Shown piece after piece: positions 59,014 through 64,000 of a stretch of 64,000 nucleotides of DNA (its first letter is position 1; each line of letters begins with the position of its first letter). The notes under the pieces are model-generated. The model did no database searches and was not told where the DNA came from. It saw only the letters and a list, made by a program, of their open reading frames with translations. This DNA comes from Pythium myriotylum (taxonomy: Eukaryota > Oomycota > Peronosporomycetes > Pythiales > Pythiaceae). The translations under genes were made by a program, and so were the position numbers. The DNA lies in NCBI GenBank assembly GCA_023091665.1, contig JALJCQ010000001.1:3534001-3598000 (forward strand). The letters are read 5' to 3'.

Positions 59014-60861
59014 GGGCAGGCAATAAATAGGCAACTGGAGCGCATGGTTAGACCCATGGTTAGACCCCGAGTCTGGCGATCCGGGCCCCCGTTCTCTTCG
59101 CTTTCGTGTTGACAAAGGGACGCGTAGCTGACGTCCAGCTGGACGAGCCAGCTGGGATTGCGGCTCTGGGCAGGAAACCGCCAAACGGCCGTGTTAGTCC
59201 ATTTCTATCCAATCAAAGATTATTATATGTGATTTAAACCAATGAGCGACCGGAAGACGGGCCTTTTCGGCGCGGGTGCGGTGAGTGGGGGCTGGGAATC
59301 CAGACCGAGAGTCGGTGTAGAGGCGTTCCAGTTGGTGTGGCAGAGCAGTCTATCCGCCAAATGATGGAGGACTCACGACGTTGGTGGGAGACTCGTTAGA
59401 CGTTGCGTGGCTCTTGTGTCCGTGTGGTTAGGCTGACGAGATCGAGGTGAGATCTGTTCGATACATCGACCGACGGCGACGTTGAAGACGCCGCAGAGGC
59501 GCGTCTAAATCGTGGACTAACGACGCTGCATTTTACGGCACGCGGTTAGTTTCTACGCACATACGCGGCACACAGGAAAACAGTGCCGCCAATCACCGCT
59601 TCAATTTTCTCAGCGTCTAACGCATGTCGAAAGTGTCACTGGGCGAGGAACTGTCGCCGGGTCCAATGCTCAGACCCGAGGAACTCTCATGGATCTGCTC
59701 GGCCGCCGGGCGCTACACTGTAGTTCTGTGTCAAGCAACGCGACTCCGTGTAGAGCACGACGCTCGTTAGCCTTGGACTCGGCGCGTGGACGATGGAGGG
59801 AGGGCTGTTGCTCAGCCGACGTTCAGGAAGGCTGCACTAGTTTAGGTTGACTATAGTCTCTGTTTTAGGTTGGCAAGTCCATCGTGCCAACGTGAATCTG
59901 GACCAGACCCAGAACGGGACAAATGTTTAGACCCGTGGTTCTTGGACTCCGTCGTCCGGGGAATGAACCTCGCTCTGTATCTGCCTGGACTCCTCACCCT
60001 TGTCCTCTCACTTGCCTCCCCTCAGTTCATTCCGATGGAGTCCTTGGCTCGTTCGAGCCCGTGCGTGTGAGGGTCCCCGAAGTGTCCCAGATTCCGATCA
60101 AGCCCGGACGTGTACCCATCTACGAATGGTACAGTGTACCACCCAGACGCCTCGCTCACATCCTTCCTTCCTGGATTCTCGAGTTGAAGCCACGGCCAGT
60201 ATCCTCCGGTGTCGGCGGCACCCCCAGTGGTCGCGGCACGCCAGCTTCCACTCTCGAGCATCTCTCACTTGCCACATCTCCTCCAATGTATCACATGCAG
60301 TACGGTACATAATAATACCAAGTTAGACCATGGTATAATATACCTACGACCGATGGTCTAACTGGATACATCTTCATGCACCCGGTGCCAAGTTGGACTC
60401 CGAGCCTCTACCTGTTCGCCCGTCGACACCCGACAGAGCCTAACGACGCGGTTAGTCCCCATCGCCTGCCTCTCCTTTTGGTTTCAGTACTCGGCCCACA
60501 GGTGGCCGTGACGCCGCGGGTGCTTAGATCCAGTGGTCGTCCGGTGGGTAAAACCTCGCTGGAACCCATAAAACCTCATTCCCGGGTCTAAATTTTGCTT
60601 CCGTCCCTGTGGGTTCGGGCAGCACGATCTCTCAACTCAGAGAGAGTGATGGTCCCTGGGCTTCCTTGTCCTCGGAAGAGCCCACACACAATCCGACGCG
60701 CGCGACATTCGCCGCCTCGCCCGTGCGCGCCCTTCTCCGCGTTCTCCCGCCGCGTGCGACGCGCCTTCGCTGCCCCCGCGCACTCAGCAATCTTCTGCGG
60801 CTCTTGCGCTCCACGCTCGTGCCGCCCGCGCCCTCTGACTCGCTCTAGAGCCGCCGCAATC
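59014..60861. other. Long spacer rich in GTCTAAC/GTTAGAC motifs
   Basis: 1848 bp without a supported gene. The heptamer GTCTAAC, its complement and near forms (GACTAAC, GTTAGTC, GTCTAAA) recur about fifteen times, including two head-to-tail copies at 59045-59068 just upstream of the oxidase. A CCAAT pair lies near 59200-59255. A nested hairpin is at 60321-60363. Some of the motif copies may be branch points of 5'UTR introns. Confidence 0.5.
60321..60363. repeat. Nested inverted repeat
   Basis: AGTTAGACCAT at 60321-60331 pairs with ATGGTCTAACT at 60353-60363 (11 bp, perfect). Inside the loop a second small stem, GGTAT and ATACC, lies around 60332-60344. It contains the GTTAGAC motif that recurs across this spacer. 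Confidence 0.7.
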
Positions 60862-62200
60862 ATGCGCGACAAGTCGGACCGCTTCGGCGCCGTCGAGCTC
60901 TCGCCTCGACGCGACGCGCCGCTGCTCTCGCAGTCCGTGGACGCGCTGGCGTCGCCCACGGTCTCGCTCACGCTCTGCGTCGTCTCGGCCACGGGGCTGC
61001 GCCCCATGCAGAAGAACATCTCGAGCAACGCCATGTGCGAGATCTCGCTCGTGCTCGACGACGGCGGCGCGCGCCAGCCCTGGGGCACCACGGGAGACCC
61101 GCACGTGGACCGCAAGCGCGCCGACAACCGCAGTCGCAGCGGCTCGAACGCCGCGGTCACGGTCCCGGGCGGCGTCGTCGCCAAGACGTTCAAGACCAAA
61201 GTCGTGCGCACGTCGCTCAACCCGATCTGGAAGATGGACGTCGACTTTGGAGACTACAACGTCGAGAGCGTGCTCGGCGTGCTCATCGTGGTCAGACACA
61301 TTGAAAAGATGGGGCTCGTGAAGAAGGATATTGGCCAGGTGCTCATCCCCATGCGCGACCTGCTCGAGCTCAAGACGGTGCGTGCCAGACCATGCCGCGT
61401 CGGTGATCTATACTTGTCGCTAACGCTTTATCTGGTCTATTTCTACAGCAACCAACGCGAGAACAGATTTTCACGCTCGAAGCGACCGATGAAGTGAACG
61501 CACGAGAGGCGCAGGAGGTGAGAAATGCTATTTACTCTCGATGAAGTGCTGAAAGTGGATTCTGACGTTGATTGAACTCTTCCAGGGCATTTCCAATCGC
61601 AAGTACGGAAAGGTGACCGTGCGCTTCAACAGCTATGGGCTCACGCAGAGTGATCCGAATCTCCCCAACTACACGGGGCTCATGGCCGATAGCAGCAAAG
61701 ATCTCCGCCCCACGTCGCTCTCGGAAGGCAGCGTCACACACGAGGACCAATTCAGTGGCGACGCGCCCCGCAGCGGCTCACATAACATCCAAGCCGAGGT
61801 CAAGAAGCTACAGTCGTTCCATCAGAGCAAGCCGGTGCCCGGAGAAGTGTGGTACGCAATCCAATCGCAGTGGATCGCCAACTGGTTGCTCTTCGTAACC
61901 AAGTATCGCGGCAAAGCTGAGCATAATCCAGGCGCGATCGATAACATGTCGCTGATCGCTGAGGATCTTCCCGATGGAGTCTTCGTTGTCCGGCCAAACC
62001 TTACGATCAAGAAGGACTTCCGCATGATCAACAAGCAAAGCTGGGACTACTATGTGTCGCTCTACGGAGGAGGGCCGGCCATCGAAGTTCCAGTGCCGAA
62101 GGACTGCCATGACACTGCCCTGTGGCTTTCAACACTACGACTCGACGAGGCGAGCCGCGTCGGGTCGGGCTACTTCTCGTCCGACTCGGAGAGCGGCTAA
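60862..62200 (+). CDS. C2-DUSP domain protein
   Basis: Three exons, 60862-61377, 61449-61517 and 61586-62200, 399 residues; both introns (71 and 68 nt) are phase 0. Residues about 30-190 form a C2-like beta-sandwich (VSLTLCVVSATGLRPM, TSLNPIWKMDVDFG, LGVLIVVRH), interrupted by a basic loop. The C-terminal ~120 residues match the DUSP fold: GEVWYAIQSQWIANWLLFV, NPGAIDNMSL and SWDYYVSLYGGGP. DUSP domains usually occur in ubiquitin-specific proteases; no protease domain is present here. A membrane- or phospholipid-targeted adaptor in ubiquitin pathways is a reasonable guess. The calcium-binding Asp set is incomplete, so calcium control is doubtful. ATG 60862 is the first after the GC-rich leader. 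Confidence 0.75.
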
Positions 62201-62398
62201 AGTATCCGTGTCGTTCGATGTCGTTAGGTAGGAAGTTTTACGCGTGGGTCGTCTCTGTGACGCGATCTCGCACGGTCGAGATCCGACTGTGGTGTTTATT
62301 TAATTCTTACGACTACGCCCCGTTGTGCATGGTCTTCCTGGCGGGGTAGACTGTTATCAATCAGCAAATACACGTATCAACGAACAACTTCACGACAC

Positions 62399-63588
62399 TC
62401 AAGCGAACGGAGGAGCAACGGCTCGCGACGGGCGACGCTTGCGGAGTTCCCTGTCGATCTCTCCATCCATGTCCAGGTCGAGGTCACCGAGGTCGACTTC
62501 CAAATCTGCGACTGACGCAACGTCGGCCGAGGCGTTACGTGGACGGAGGATTGTTCGACGCAGACGATCCGTGGAGCTGCGTCGGCGTTCGATTAAGTCA
62601 CGCTTAAACTTCTGGAATGACGCGACTGCTGAGAGTCGAGAGTACGTCGACTTGGCCTCGGGCAGGTAGGACGGCTTGCCGGCGTCGACACGCACAGCGT
62701 TGGCTCGCAAAAAGAAGTTGCGCCAAAAGACCATCTCGGTCACAGTGGACGGAATGAGCATACTGTGCATCTCTCGAAGGCTCGGGTCGTGCAGCAGCAG
62801 CTCCTTGGCGATTTCGGTGTACCTCTTCAGAAACAAATAGGCGCGCGTGTGTTAAACAAACCTGTCAGCTAGAAGAGACTGCTGTCATTTGTCTCACCGC
62901 AAAATCGAAGACATACTCCTCTTCGCCGCCCGGGTGGTCGACGTAAGTGCTTCGGAACGCCGTGAGCTCCGAGATCTTGCGTAGGATCTCGGGGTCGTCC
63001 ACGAGTTCTCCATTCTATGAAACAGACCGAGTTAGCGTTTCACGCGCAGGCTTCTTCATCATTCCACACGCACCTCGTCGGTCGTCTGCCACGGCAGCGT
63101 CAACGCCGCGGCGGCCGTCGGGGTCGGCTCGGCCACGCCCGCGTCGCTGCCTTCCAAATCAGCCTCCACGACGCCGCTGGTCGGACTCGCTTCGCTTTCG
63201 GTCTATCAAACAAGAATTCCCCCCATGTCAACGTCATGACGACAGTCGGCGTCGTGCGCTCGCCTGGAGTCGCACCTCTTCGATCGGCTTGGTCTTGGTT
63301 CTCGGCAGCGCGATCACGCGGCTCGCGCGCGACGCCAGCGTGCTCGCCGCGCGCACGAAGATGCCTGCAGCATTGTTTTGTCCATTGCGTGTCAGCGTGT
63401 CAGTGTCATCCACGGCTTCCCGCCGCAGGGAGAAGCGAGCACTCACTCGCTCGCGGCGGCGCGGCGGCGGCCTGCGCCTCGTCCTCGTCCAGGTCCATGG
63501 GCTTCTCCTCGCGCGGCGAGGCGGCCTCGTCGGCGGCCAGCGCGTGCTCGCAGGTCTCCGCGGCGTCCATGCGCAGCGTCGTCGCCAT
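62399..63588 (-). CDS. BSD-domain protein
   Basis: Five exons on minus: 63588-63447, 63364-63276, 63202-63074, 63014-62898 and 62824-62399, about 300 residues. Introns of 82, 73, 59 and 73 nt keep phase throughout (1, 0, 0, 0), which is strong support for the model. After an acidic N-terminus, LPWQTTDE introduces the domain. Exon 4 has LTAFRSTYVDHPGGEEEYVFDF. Exon 5 has the BSD core with ELLLHDPSLREMHSMLIPSTVTEMVFWRNFFLR (written here without joining), where the Phe-Trp pair is the hallmark. The C-terminus is acidic then basic. BSD proteins include TFIIH p62 and synapse-associated/BSDC1 types; this one is nearer to the BSDC1/DOS2-like group by layout. Function in oomycetes unknown. Confidence 0.8.
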
Positions 63589-64000
63589 CGCAAACCCGAG
63601 TCAATGAGGAATGGAGCACTTCTGGCTCGGCTTCTCCATTATTGCACACGTCGCAGACAGGCCAGAGGAAAAAGTGATCGTGGAATCCAGCCGGTCTCTT
63701 AAAGCAGTACACTGGCGCCCTCCGACTCTCTCGCGTGGGCGACTGGCCATCAGCGTGTCCACACATGACCAGGGGTCACGGAGACACGGACAACACGAGA
63801 TGTTGAAGAGCGCGGTTTAGACGCGGTCGGTCTATCGAGGCGTCTAACGCTGGTCTAAAACCGCCGTGCTCGACGCCGATGAGAGGGGGACGACTCGCCG
63901 AACCTGGCGGTTCGCTCTGTGGGTTCATGCAGAACCCACGTCAAACAGATTGAGATTTTTGGGGTCCGACGACGCAGCTGATTGGTCGTATTCCTGTCTG
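63589..64000. other. Upstream region of the BSD gene, nothing else recognised
   Basis: 412 bp to the window end. GTCTAAC-type motifs recur near 63817-63860 (GGTTTAGACG, GCGTCTAACG, GGTCTAAAACC), and an ATTGG box is at about 63981. No coding sequence is supported. Confidence 0.5.

Noticed and set aside
1..64000. tRNA or rRNA genes
   Set aside because: I found no cloverleaf with A/B boxes or rRNA core sequence by eye; a covariance-model scan would settle it.

Overview
This window is GC-rich, gene-dense eukaryotic nuclear DNA, most likely from an oomycete (Phytophthora/Pythium-type stramenopile). The reasons are: short GT-AG introns of 59-82 nt that place exons in frame, a flagellar central-pair gene (CFAP221), a fungal-style two-subunit assimilatory sulfite reductase, secreted trypsin-like proteases, a mucin/TRP-like giant membrane protein, and tandem MATE transporter and acetyltransferase families. 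The assignment rests on gene content and intron style; no rRNA or mitochondrial marker is present.

Layout. 0-14 kb: a Claspin/Mrc1-like replication-checkpoint gene, then three tandem paralogous cysteine-rich single-pass membrane proteins with a small secreted, probably GPI-anchored protein in antisense between the first two, then a 1901-residue mucin-like protein with a C-terminal polytopic domain. 14-20 kb: dynactin subunit 2 (minus) and a PLD3-type phospholipase D (plus) diverge from a 218-bp promoter; NOM1/Sgd1 follows on minus. 21-36 kb: a sulfate-assimilation cluster made of uroporphyrinogen-III methyltransferase (minus) diverging from sulfite reductase beta (plus), two divergent trypsin-like secreted proteases, then sulfite reductase flavoprotein alpha. 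36-39 kb: CFAP221. 39-52.5 kb: four tandem MATE transporters on minus. Two look intact and two each carry a 1-nt frameshift. A fifth remains only as a C-terminal relic, and an ABCG-transporter graveyard with RNase H-like retroelement debris lies between copies 3 and 4. 53-57 kb: four tandem LacA/Maa-type sugar O-acetyltransferases. 57-59 kb: a secreted multicopper oxidase with a Met-rich insertion. 60.8-63.6 kb: a C2-DUSP protein convergent with a BSD-domain protein.

How the genes work together. SUMT supplies the siroheme precursor for the sulfite reductase hemoprotein; beta and alpha together form the NADPH-to-sulfite electron chain (NADPH-FAD on alpha, flavodoxin-FMN and siroheme/4Fe-4S on beta). 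The other blocks are lineage-expanded surface, secretion and transport families mixed with single-copy housekeeping genes. Convergent neighbours are extremely close: 4, 43 and 45 bp separate the stop codons of three pairs, so 3'UTR overlap is nearly certain there. All intron boundaries given here are my own reading of GT/AG sites checked for reading phase; none is supported by transcript data.
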